64,000 nt of DNA from Fibrobacterota bacterium (GTDB taxonomy: Bacteria > Fibrobacterota > Fibrobacteria > UBA11236). A program made the translations under genes and the position numbers. The notes beneath the pieces are model-generated. The model made no database searches. It saw only the letters and a program-made list of their open reading frames with translations, and was not told the origin of the DNA. This document shows positions 42,478-51,336 of this stretch, piece by piece (position 1 is the first letter of the stretch; the number at the start of each line of letters is the position of its first letter). The stretch is from the NCBI GenBank assembly GCA_947466585.1, contig CANIEU010000005.1, positions 1-64,000 on the forward strand, in the 5' to 3' direction.

Positions 42478-45400
42478 CTACTCGACCTCGAAACTCAAAT
42501 CCCCCGCCTGAAGGTCGTCGCCCTTCGCGACGTGAACCTTCCGCACCACACCGGCAATCGGCGCCTTGATCACGTTCAGCATCTTCATCGCCTCCGTGAC
42601 CATCATCTTCTGGCCTTCTTCGACCTCCTCGCCGACCTTGACGACCATCTCCACCACCTTGCCCGACATGGGCGCGCCCACGTGGCCTGGGGTGGCGGGA
42701 TCGGCCTTGTCGCGGTTCTTCGTCTTCACGCCCGACGATTGATCGTGCACGAATCCGTTGCGGCGGCGGCCGTTGAGTTCATAGAAGATCACGCGCGTGC
42801 CATCGGCTTGGAGTTCGCCCACGGCCAGCAGCTTCACGATCAAAGTCTTGCCTTCTTCGATCGCGAAGGCGGTTTCCTTGCCCGCCTCGAGGCCGTAGAA
42901 GAACGTCGGGGTATCGAGAACCGACACGTCTCCGAACACACGGTTGAAGGCCACATAGTCTTCGTAGACCTTCTGATACAGCGCGTAGCTCAGCAATTCC
43001 TCTTCCGAGAAATCACGACCGTGACGGGTCTTCAGCAATTTCGCCGCGGCATCGAAGTCGAAGTCCTCGAGCAACTCGCCCGGACGGCAGGTCACCGGCT
43101 CCTCGTCGCCCAGTACGGCCTTCACCAGCGCCGGCGGCCATCCGCCCGGAGGCTGGCCCATCAAACCCTTGATCAGCTGCACGAACGATTCGGGGTAGGC
43201 GAGGTCCTGACCCTTGGTCAGCACGTCTTCCGCCGTGAGATTGTTCTGCACCATGAACAGCGCCATGTCACCAACGGCCTTTGAGGACGGCGTCACCTTG
43301 ATGATGTCGCCGCACATGTCGTTGACCACGCGGTACATGCGCTTGATCTCTTCCCAACGCGGGCCGAGGCCGAGCGAGAAGGCCTGCGCGCGCAGGTTGG
43401 AGTATTGGCCGCCCGGCATTTCATGGAGGTACACGTCGGCGGTGCCAGCCTTGAGGCCGCATTCGAACGGCGCGTAAGGTTCGCGCGCCAGTTCCCAGTA
43501 ATCTGCCAGCTTTTGCAGATCCATCGCGTCCACGCCGGTGTCGCGCGAGGTGCCCTGCAGGGCCGTCACCACGGCGTTCAGCGAAGGCTGCGAGGTCATT
43601 CCTGACATCGAGCTCAGCGCCGCGTCCACCACATCCACGCCGGCCTTCGCCGCTTCGAGCAATGCCGCCACTTGGTTGCCCGAAGTATCGTGCGTGTGCA
43701 GGTGCAGCGGGATTTTGATTTTGTTTTTGAGCTCCGTCACGAGAATGCGTGCGGCTTCGGGCTTGAGCAGCCCGGCCATGTCCTTGATGGCCAGAATGTG
43801 CGCGCCGGCGTCTTCCAGTTCCTTGGCGAGCTTCACGTAGTAGTCGAGTGTGTACTTCACGCGGCGGTTGTCGGTGATGTCGCCCGTATAGCAGATCGCC
43901 GCCTCGGCGACCTTGCCCGTCTTGCGCACCGCCTCGATGCACGGGCGCAGGCCCACGATCCAGTTCAGCGAGTCGAAGATGCGGAAAATGTCGACGCCGT
44001 TTTTTGCGGCCGCGTCGACGAAGCGGTTGACCACGTTGTCAGGGTAGTTGGTGTAACCCACCGCATTGCCCGAGCGCAGCAGCATCTGCAGCAGCGTGCC
44101 CGGCATGAGCTTGCGCATCTTCCGCAAACGCTCCCACGGGTCTTCGTGGAGAAAGCGCATGGCCGTATCGAAGGTCGCTCCGCCCCACATCTCTTGCGAA
44201 TACAGGGTGGGAGCGAGGTGCGCGGTGGCATGGGCCACGCGGAACATGTCGTGCCCACGCAGGCGGGTCGCGAATAGCGACTGGTGCGCGTCGCGCAGGG
44301 TGGTGTCGGTCAGCAGCAATTGCTTTTGGTCGAGCGTCCACTTGGCGAGACCTTCGGCGCCCTTTTCCTGAAACACCTTGAAGGCGGGGGAGACCGGCGG
44401 CTTACCGCGCGGAACCGCGGGAATGGGGGCGGGTTCCTGGCGCACGGCCACGAACGTTTTGGGAATCTCCGGAAACCCGTTGACTGCGACCTGGGCGAGG
44501 TAGCCCAGCACCTTGTTGGCGCGGTCTTGGCGCGGCTTGAAGTCGAACAATTCCTTGTGGTGTTCGATGAAGCCCGTGTCGCACTTGCCTTCAAGGAAGA
44601 TCGGGTGCTTGAGCACGTTTTCGAGGAACGGGATATTCGTCTTCACGCCGCGGATGCGGAACTCGCGGATGGAGCGCAGCGCCTTCTTGGCAGCGCCGTC
44701 GAAGTCAAGCGACCAGCTGCACACCTTGATGAGCAGCGAGTCGTAGTGCGGTGAGATCACCGCGCCGTCGAAGCCGTTGCCCGAGTCGAGGCGGATGCCA
44801 TAGCCTTCGCCCGCACGAAAGGCCGTGACCTTGCCGAAGTCGGGCGCGAAGTTGTTGGCCGGGTCTTCCGCGGTGATGCGCAGTTGAATGGCGTAGCCGC
44901 TCTGCGTGATGTCCTTTTGCGAGGCGATGCGGATGGCATCGCTGTCGAGGCGGTGCCCTTCGGCCACGCGGATCTGGCATTGCACGAGATCGCGCCCGGT
45001 GATTTCCTCGGTGATGGTGTGTTCCACCTGGATGCGCGGGTTCACCTCAATGAAGTAGTGGTTGCCCGCCTTGTCGACTAGGAATTCCACCGTACCGGCG
45101 TTCACGTAACCCACCGCATCTGCGATGGAGAGCGCGTCGCGGTAAAGGGCTGAGCGCTGCTTGTCGGAGAGGTTGCGCGCGGGTGCGAGTTCCACCACCT
45201 TCTGGTGACGGCGCTGGATCGAACAGTCGCGCTCGAACAGATGCACGCGGTTGCCGTGCTTGTCGCCGAGGACTTGGATCTCGATGTGACGCGGACCTTC
45301 GAGGTAGCGCTCGATGAAGATTTTGGGGTTGCCGAATGCCGCTTGCGCTTCGTCGCGCGAGCGTGCGATGGCCGTCACGAGTTCTTCGCGATTGCGCACG

Positions 45401-46029
45401 ATGGTCATGCCGCGGCCGCCGCCGCCGAGCGCCGCCTTGATGATCAGCGGGTACCCGACTTCCTTCGCAAAGATCAGCGCTTCCTGCTCCGTTTCGATCG
45501 GGTCGCGGGTGCCGGGAATCACGGGCACCTTTGCTTCTTCGGCGATGGCGCGCGCGGTCACCTTGTCACCGAGCGCGTCGATGACGGTGGAGTCGGGGCC
45601 GATGAATACGATGCCGGCCTTTTCGCAGGCGCGGGCGAAGTCGGCGTTTTCCGAGAGGAAGCCGTAACCCGGATGAATGGCGTCCACGCCCTTCTCGAGC
45701 GCCAGTTCGATGATCTCGTCGATGCCGAGGTAGGCGGCCACGGGCGCCTTGCCCACGCCGATCAGGTAGGCTTCATCGGCCTTGTAGCGGTGTAGGTTCA
45801 GACGGTCTTCAGACGAATAGATGGCAACGGTTTGAATCCCGAGTTCATTCGCGGCACGGAACACGCGGATGGCGATCTCGCCACGGTTGGCCACCATGAT
45901 TTTGCGGAAGGATTTGATTTCGACCGCGTCCTTGGTTTTCTTCGCGCCGGGTTTCGGTGTTGCTGCCAGGGATTTCACCGTCGTTTTTACCCGTGTTTTC
46001 GGCGTGGTTTTCGGCATGGTTCTCGCCAT
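42478..46029 (-). CDS. pyc: Pyruvate carboxylase (biotin-dependent)
   Basis: About 1183 aa, all domains on one chain. Biotin carboxylase (about 45-500): IMVANRGEIAIRVFRAANELG, ATP-grasp GGGGRGMTIV, EVNPRIQVEHTITEE. Carboxyltransferase: LTDTTLRDAHQSLFATRLR and LHTHDTSGNQVA with catalytic metal/substrate residues. C-terminal carrier: MVTEAMKMLNVIKAP, with Lys for biotin. It makes oxaloacetate from pyruvate. A basic N-terminal extension of about 40 residues (PKTTPKTRVKTTVK...) precedes the first domain and is not usual. ATG at 46029 chosen; TTG 12 nt earlier and ATG at 46017 are alternatives. Confidence 0.95.
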   Translation of the reverse strand: MARTMPKTTPKTRVKTTVKSLAATPKPGAKKTKDAVEIKSFRKIMVANRGEIAIRVFRAANELGIQTVAIYSSEDRLNLHRYKADEAYLIGVGKAPVAAYLGIDEIIELALEKGVDAIHPGYGFLSENADFARACEKAGIVFIGPDSTVIDALGDKVTARAIAEEAKVPVIPGTRDPIETEQEALIFAKEVGYPLIIKAALGGGGRGMTIVRNREELVTAIARSRDEAQAAFGNPKIFIERYLEGPRHIEIQVLGDKHGNRVHLFERDCSIQRRHQKVVELAPARNLSDKQRSALYRDALSIADAVGYVNAGTVEFLVDKAGNHYFIEVNPRIQVEHTITEEITGRDLVQCQIRVAEGHRLDSDAIRIASQKDITQSGYAIQLRITAEDPANNFAPDFGKVTAFRAGEGYGIRLDSGNGFDGAVISPHYDSLLIKVCSWSLDFDGAAKKALRSIREFRIRGVKTNIPFLENVLKHPIFLEGKCDTGFIEHHKELFDFKPRQDRANKVLGYLAQVAVNGFPEIPKTFVAVRQEPAPIPAVPRGKPPVSPAFKVFQEKGAEGLAKWTLDQKQLLLTDTTLRDAHQSLFATRLRGHDMFRVAHATAHLAPTLYSQEMWGGATFDTAMRFLHEDPWERLRKMRKLMPGTLLQMLLRSGNAVGYTNYPDNVVNRFVDAAAKNGVDIFRIFDSLNWIVGLRPCIEAVRKTGKVAEAAICYTGDITDNRRVKYTLDYYVKLAKELEDAGAHILAIKDMAGLLKPEAARILVTELKNKIKIPLHLHTHDTSGNQVAALLEAAKAGVDVVDAALSSMSGMTSQPSLNAVVTALQGTSRDTGVDAMDLQKLADYWELAREPYAPFECGLKAGTADVYLHEMPGGQYSNLRAQAFSLGLGPRWEEIKRMYRVVNDMCGDIIKVTPSSKAVGDMALFMVQNNLTAEDVLTKGQDLAYPESFVQLIKGLMGQPPGGWPPALVKAVLGDEEPVTCRPGELLEDFDFDAAAKLLKTRHGRDFSEEELLSYALYQKVYEDYVAFNRVFGDVSVLDTPTFFYGLEAGKETAFAIEEGKTLIVKLLAVGELQADGTRVIFYELNGRRRNGFVHDQSSGVKTKNRDKADPATPGHVGAPMSGKVVEMVVKVGEEVEEGQKMMVTEAMKMLNVIKAPIAGVVRKVHVAKGDDLQAGDLSFEVE

Positions 46030-46467
46030 TCTTTGCGTCAATGTGATCAGATTTCGCCGGACCGCCCGGAATCGGACGAAGTGCGTGAACCCGAGAAATT
46101 AGAAAAGGCTTTCGGATTTTTATCATCGAAAACCCTATTTTACCCAGTCTAAATTAACTCGACTCTGAAAAGGTCGGTTTTGGAGCCAATAAAACCCGGG
46201 TAAAATAGATATATGGCTTTTTTTCCTCTCGAAGGAGGATCGTCATAGCGTTGGCGCAAAACGGATTTCACATCACTCGAACCTCTGAGGGTTTTTTGAC
46301 TGGTTGGTGATACTTTCAGGCCATTTACCGTGCTATAAACGCTCGCTTGTAAGAATCACACGGCATTTTGAGCTGCTTTGCGGTAGTTTTCTTAAGAACC
46401 TTCAGGTTGTACCGAGCCACTCAGCAAGATCATTTCCGGGCACGTTCTGCCCTCAAAGGAATCCAGT
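46030..46467. promoter_or_regulatory. 438-nt divergent promoter region (pyc / propeller gene)
   Basis: No gene seen. CTATTTTACCC (46135-46145) and GGGTAAAATAG (46198-46208) form an exact 11-bp inverted repeat with a 52-nt spacer. Further on, AACC-loop-GGTT followed by TTTTTT lies near 46280-46300. AAAGGA about 8 nt before the ATG at 46468 is the ribosome site. The region probably contains both promoters. Confidence 0.5.
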
Positions 46468-48411
46468 ATGGTGAACATTCGCCGCCGACTCATCCTCGCT
46501 GCCTTGACCATGGTTTCCGGTCACGCAGCCTTTGCTCAACGTCCTTACTTTCTCGTAAACGGTGTGCACCCGGGCTATTCATTGGTCAACATGAAGCCGA
46601 GCAGCGCGCCTGCCAACCAACCGAACGTGGGTGCGATGGCGTGGCTGCCCGATGGTCGGCTTTTCGTTGCCGGTATGAGCACCAATGCGGCCGGCGGCAC
46701 CAACGCGAACCGCCTCGGCGCGTCAAACGGCTACATCTTCTCCGGCCTCACCACTGCAACCACGGCTTCTACAGTGACCATAGCCACTGCGGGCTCCGGA
46801 TACCAAATGCCCTCCGGTGCCGTGGTGTTGGGGGACACCATCTACGTGCTCGACAATGATAGCGGGCTCACGCGTCTCGTACCTAATGGTGGCGGTTATA
46901 CCAAGCAGGTTGTTTACTCCGGCTTGCTGGGTTACTTGACGGGTAAGTCGGGTTCGGGCTACCGCACCTGGACAGGCGGTTTGGCCTATAAGGACGATTA
47001 CTTCTACGCCGTCGTGGGCATGGGCCTGATTCCCGGGGGTACTTCGGAGTTCACGGACGCCAACATCTATCGCGGTAAAGGTACCGTTCTTAAGATTTCC
47101 AAAACCGGTCAGGTGGTGGATACCGTCGCCGGCGGCGTGCGCAACCCCGTGACCTTGCAGTTCGGTCCCGAAGGTCAATTGTTCTACGCCGACAATCAAG
47201 GCAGCTTCATGCCCGCGTCGGCGCTTTTTCCGGTGAACAACGGAAGCTTCTTCGGCCATTTGAAAACTCCGTACGACAACCAGAAGCGCACCACGCCCGC
47301 GATTATTTTCCCGTACGGTTCTGATTTGACCGGTGGGACCGCGACCAATGCTTGTGTTTCGCGCGTGGCCACCGGCTTTGTGCAGCTGAAGACCGGTCGT
47401 TACGCGGGCCAAATGCTTATTGGGTCCAATCCGCAGAACGGCATCAACCGCATCTTCATGGAGAAAGTCGGCGGGCAATTCCAAGGCGCGCTGTTCCCCT
47501 TTAGCCAAGGCTTTGGCGTCGGCCCGGGGTCGGGTTCGGTTGCAGCCCTTCCGGGCGTTTTGCCCGAGTTCCGTGCCAACGTGCATCGTCTCACGATCGG
47601 TCCCGATGGTCTGATTTACGTGGGCGGCGGTAATTCCCCGGGCGGCGCTTCGTCCGGTTCGCACGGCATCGACGGAACCCCCACAGGTGGCTTGGCCCGC
47701 TTGGTTCCCAACAACGACACCATCTTCGAGATGAAGGCGATCCGCTCCCTGGACAGCACGCATTTTGAAATCGAATTCACCGAGCCCATCGTGACGGCGG
47801 CCACCAGCAATTTCTCCGTGACTCAGGGCATTTCGGTGCAGTCCACGGGCACCGGTTATGGTTCGGGCTATACGGCACCCTCCACTGTAGCCACCGTGTC
47901 GGCGGTATCACTCAGCTCGGATAAGACCAAGGTCACACTCACGATCAGCGGCATCAAGCAGCGTCCCGTGGTCACCACCGCCGGCAGCACCGAAGATCGC
48001 ACTTGGGGCACCTTGATCCAGTTTCGGGTGACGGGCCTCAGCGCGGTGTCGAGTCATGCGATGTGGGGTGACGGCACCGGCGGCGGCGTGGGCTGGTATA
48101 CGCTCAACAAGTACGGCCCGGGTGTGGATGCAGGCATCGAACCGGTTTCGATTTCGCGCTCGACCTCCGCGCCGCGCGGTTCGCTCGGTTTGCAAGTCGT
48201 CCGCAAAGCGGAAGGCCTGCTAGTCATCGCCCCGCAGGTCGGGGGTTACACCGTGCACATCAGCGATCTGCGCGGAAAAACCCTCGGGAGCTTTCAGGTT
48301 TCCGGCGGCGATTATTTCGTTCCCGCAGCAGCCTTGGGCGGCGGCGTGAGCGTGGTCGAAGCGTATGGAGCTGGCGCACAGCGCTTCGCCGCCGTCGTTC
48401 CGAAGATGTAA
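46468..48411 (+). CDS. Secreted sugar-dehydrogenase-like beta-propeller with C-terminal tail
   Basis: 647 aa. Signal peptide at about 1-23 (ending GHAAFAQ). The core (about 25-410) has the pattern of PQQ-type/sorbosone dehydrogenase propellers: GAMAWLPDGRLFVAGM, AGGVRNPVTLQFGPEGQLFYADNQGSF, GSFFGH, and VHRLTIGPDGLIYVGGG. An Ig-like segment follows (about 415-525; FEIEFTEPIVTAATSNFSV), then a tail (VHISDLRGKTLGSFQV) like those of other secreted proteins here. No c-type haem motif. Substrate unknown. It leads the exported cassette. Confidence 0.78.
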   Translation: MVNIRRRLILAALTMVSGHAAFAQRPYFLVNGVHPGYSLVNMKPSSAPANQPNVGAMAWLPDGRLFVAGMSTNAAGGTNANRLGASNGYIFSGLTTATTASTVTIATAGSGYQMPSGAVVLGDTIYVLDNDSGLTRLVPNGGGYTKQVVYSGLLGYLTGKSGSGYRTWTGGLAYKDDYFYAVVGMGLIPGGTSEFTDANIYRGKGTVLKISKTGQVVDTVAGGVRNPVTLQFGPEGQLFYADNQGSFMPASALFPVNNGSFFGHLKTPYDNQKRTTPAIIFPYGSDLTGGTATNACVSRVATGFVQLKTGRYAGQMLIGSNPQNGINRIFMEKVGGQFQGALFPFSQGFGVGPGSGSVAALPGVLPEFRANVHRLTIGPDGLIYVGGGNSPGGASSGSHGIDGTPTGGLARLVPNNDTIFEMKAIRSLDSTHFEIEFTEPIVTAATSNFSVTQGISVQSTGTGYGSGYTAPSTVATVSAVSLSSDKTKVTLTISGIKQRPVVTTAGSTEDRTWGTLIQFRVTGLSAVSSHAMWGDGTGGGVGWYTLNKYGPGVDAGIEPVSISRSTSAPRGSLGLQVVRKAEGLLVIAPQVGGYTVHISDLRGKTLGSFQVSGGDYFVPAAALGGGVSVVEAYGAGAQRFAAVVPKM

Positions 48412-48505
48412 TACCTCCCGGTGCGAAGCACTCCGGCGCGCTGGCCCGGATTGACTTGTCGCGCCGGGACTCTAAAGATTCAATAGATTCCAGGGAGTAT
48501 CGATC

Positions 48506-49681
48506 ATGAAAACCAAACATCCTTTTTTGCTGGGTGCTGTTGTCGTTGCGTGCATGGCTTTCGCTAGTGTAGACGCGGACGCCCGCGATTACGGCCCGGT
48601 CACCTCGCGATTGACCACGGCGAAGTTCTCACTGATGAAAGGATGGTGGGGTAGCGATCACGATGCAAGCACACCTGTCAATTTCAAGTACTTCAAGGCC
48701 TTGGCCACCACCTACGGCGTGACCATGGACACCTTCAATCTCGCCACCTCCACTTCGCCTCTGACCGCTACAAACCTGGACAAGTACGACGCGATGGTGT
48801 GGTACAACGTGTACCGCATGTACGAGCATTTCGACACGGCGACCGGCGGACGCATTCAACGTTGGTTCGAAAACGGGAACAAGGGATTGGCCTGCATCCA
48901 CCAGTGCGTGCGGAGCTCCAACACCTCGGCCGGTCTCAAGTGGAACTGGTGGATCGATATGATGGGTAAGGATTACACCGATTTCGCGGCTTCCGGGGTG
49001 ACGGGTCCGGTATTTGTGGATAGCGAAGCGATGGCCGACATCTACCCTCCGGGCATGGTCACGGCCCGGCAGAAATTCAGTTGGAGCGACGAGTGGTACA
49101 TCTATGCGGGTAATACCCGCGGTACCCCCGGCACGAAAATGGTCTGGACGACCGCGGATTCACTGTTCACCGGGTCCTACAAAAAGACGATGGGCAACGA
49201 TCATCCGCTTCTCTGGATCCGGAATTACGACGGTGGCCGCTTCGTTTTGAACTCGATGTACCACACCACTGCGCTGGCGACCGCAACGGGCTCGCTCCGA
49301 GCCTTCGCCGATTCCAGCTTCATCGGCCAACTGCGTTTCCTCGCCGGCTATACCGGCTGCACGGATTCCAATTACGTCGAATACAATCCCCAAGCGACGC
49401 ACCTTGGCGCGGGCGCGTGCGCGACGCCCGCCGTCAGCACACTGGGGGCTCTCGAATCGGTCGAACGCGTGAGGTTGGACGCCTTCAAGGTTTCCTTTTC
49501 GCAACCGGGAAACCACAGCGTTGAAATATTCGACACGCGGGGTTCAAAGTTGGTCGCCCACCACGGAAGCGGAACACAGGAATATCGCTTCGCAGAAATT
49601 CGTCAGCCGGGCATTTATTATGTGAAAATCATGACGGCGGACATGAAGGCGCCCGTGAGTCGCAGAGTCGTACTACTGTAA
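48506..49681 (+). CDS. Secreted ThuA-like protein
   Basis: 391 aa. Signal peptide about 1-27. Residues about 50-285 match the ThuA/glutamine-amidotransferase-like fold: LDKYDAMVWYNVYRM, GGRIQRWFENGNKGLACIHQCVRSS, WIDMMGKDY, and NDHPLLWIRNYDGGRFVLNSMYHT. The C-terminal 70 residues (HSVEIFDTRGSKLVAHHG...GIYYVKIM) are a sorting-like tail. ThuA proteins often accompany sugar-dehydrogenase-like propellers in Planctomycetes and Verrucomicrobia. GGGAGT precedes the ATG. Confidence 0.85.
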   Translation: MKTKHPFLLGAVVVACMAFASVDADARDYGPVTSRLTTAKFSLMKGWWGSDHDASTPVNFKYFKALATTYGVTMDTFNLATSTSPLTATNLDKYDAMVWYNVYRMYEHFDTATGGRIQRWFENGNKGLACIHQCVRSSNTSAGLKWNWWIDMMGKDYTDFAASGVTGPVFVDSEAMADIYPPGMVTARQKFSWSDEWYIYAGNTRGTPGTKMVWTTADSLFTGSYKKTMGNDHPLLWIRNYDGGRFVLNSMYHTTALATATGSLRAFADSSFIGQLRFLAGYTGCTDSNYVEYNPQATHLGAGACATPAVSTLGALESVERVRLDAFKVSFSQPGNHSVEIFDTRGSKLVAHHGSGTQEYRFAEIRQPGIYYVKIMTADMKAPVSRRVVLL

Positions 49682-49772
49682 TCGCGGAATTGCGCGCGCC
49701 TCGGCTTCTGTTCTTTCCGTTCGGTTTCTGTCATCTGGTTTATTGAACATTCCCTGGAAAGGTGGTTGAATC

Positions 49773-51302
49773 GTGAGTCACTTCGCAAAAGTTTTCTTCA
49801 CCGGTATTTCTCTATGCACCGGATTCGCACTCGCGCAGGCCACGCCCGATACGATCGAGCGCAAGCCTCTCGTGATCGGCACGAAAATCGAGACCGGGCA
49901 GATCGTCCAGGGTTCGAAGGTCATCGGCATCGACCCCGACGACTACTACATCTCGCAGATCGGCGTCAGCCTCACGCAGGAAGTTATCGTCAACAAACGT
50001 CTGAACGTGAAGGTGGGTGCGGGTGGCGTCTTCTATAATGCCTACCCCACGGCCATCCGCAGCGACGGCGGCGGCTACGGCGTCAAATTCGGCCCTGGCA
50101 TCACTCAAGCTCAGGCCCTATACAAGTTCGGCGAACCGAGCAACTCCTGGGGAGCCCTGCGCGTGGGTTACTTCGCCTACAAATACAATCCGGATGCAAA
50201 AAACTTGGGTGAATACCTGTTCCGGGCAGGCGCCTATCCGACCTTTGCCATGACGGGCGGCTGGTCCATCATGGACAATGCACAAGCCAAGGTGCAGGGC
50301 CTCGAATTCAGCGTTAACCAACTGGATGGAGCCCTGAAACACAGCTTCTTGTTGTACAACGAGCGCGATTTCCGCCCCCCGGGTGATTTTACGCCCGCTT
50401 ATCTGGGAGAGTATACCAAGGGCCCCATTCAAATCGGTGCGGGCGTTTCCTTCTATCACTATCTCCCGATCAAAAACAAACTCACCTCGCCCAAGTCCCC
50501 CAACAACACCGTTTACACATTCAACAACATGCCGGCGATCAACACCGTCGATCCTTTGACGGGCGACTCGCTGCATTACGCAGCGAACCAGCATCTTGTG
50601 GCGGGATATGGCGATCTTACCAGCATCATCGCCCCGGCCATCGACCCGGATTGGACTGCGGACTCGGTGATCGCGCATTACAATCCGTCGGTGGACTATT
50701 TCTCATTCAAGGCCATCAAGCTGATGGCCCGGGCTTCGTTCAACATCCAGAAGGTGATGCCGATCGCGATTCTCAATCCCGAGGACTTGAAGGTATATGG
50801 TGAAGTCGATCTGCTTGGATTGAAGAACTATCCCGGCGTCTATGAGGATCGAACCGAACGCATGCCGATCATGCTGGGCGTCAACCTGCCCACCTTCCGC
50901 GTGTTGAACGCGCTTTCCTTCGAGCTCGAGTATTTCAAGAACGGGAACCCCGACGACATGGGCAGTCAGCAGGCGAAGCTGAACCCGGGCTATGCCCACA
51001 ATACGGTTACGGATAACACGCCCCAGGACAACGGGGGAGGCCTCGGAAGCCCTGTGAATCCAGGGCAACAGGACTATTACTCCGTGCTGTTGAAGGACGA
51101 CTTCAACAACCATCGCGACGATTGGAAATGGACCCTCTACGGCGTTAAGCAGGTCATGACGGGCGTCTCGGTGCGGGCGCAGGTTGCGAACGACCACTTC
51201 CGCGCCCAAGACTCTTATTTCCCGGGTTACTGGAACGGTCCGAGCATGCTGCGCACGCCCAAGGACTGGTATTACGTCGTCAGCGTGAACCTCGGCATTT
51301 GA
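49773..51302 (+). CDS. Outer-membrane beta-barrel protein
   Basis: 509 aa, GTG start with AAAGGTGG about 8 nt upstream. Signal peptide about 1-22 (FALAQA). The rest alternates aromatic and polar residues with many short turns (VGYFAYKYNPDAKNLGEYLFRAG, FSVNQLDGALKHSFLLYNERD) and ends in an aromatic-rich strand (WYYVVSVNLGI), as expected for a barrel. I do not recognise a specific family; similar proteins exist in Fibrobacter. Likely a porin or surface protein serving the cassette. Confidence 0.65.
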   Translation: MSHFAKVFFTGISLCTGFALAQATPDTIERKPLVIGTKIETGQIVQGSKVIGIDPDDYYISQIGVSLTQEVIVNKRLNVKVGAGGVFYNAYPTAIRSDGGGYGVKFGPGITQAQALYKFGEPSNSWGALRVGYFAYKYNPDAKNLGEYLFRAGAYPTFAMTGGWSIMDNAQAKVQGLEFSVNQLDGALKHSFLLYNERDFRPPGDFTPAYLGEYTKGPIQIGAGVSFYHYLPIKNKLTSPKSPNNTVYTFNNMPAINTVDPLTGDSLHYAANQHLVAGYGDLTSIIAPAIDPDWTADSVIAHYNPSVDYFSFKAIKLMARASFNIQKVMPIAILNPEDLKVYGEVDLLGLKNYPGVYEDRTERMPIMLGVNLPTFRVLNALSFELEYFKNGNPDDMGSQQAKLNPGYAHNTVTDNTPQDNGGGLGSPVNPGQQDYYSVLLKDDFNNHRDDWKWTLYGVKQVMTGVSVRAQVANDHFRAQDSYFPGYWNGPSMLRTPKDWYYVVSVNLGI

Positions 51303-51336
51303 TTTTCCCACGGTCTCTTTTCTCGGAGAAGCACGC

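Noticed and set aside
46209-46310. Possible riboswitch upstream of the propeller gene
   Set aside because: Only a short AACC/GGTT hairpin with T-run is seen; no known aptamer core could be matched by eye.
46723-47763. 346-codon minus-strand frame opposite the propeller gene
   Set aside because: The plus-strand protein has a signal peptide, domains and an RBS; the antisense product has none.
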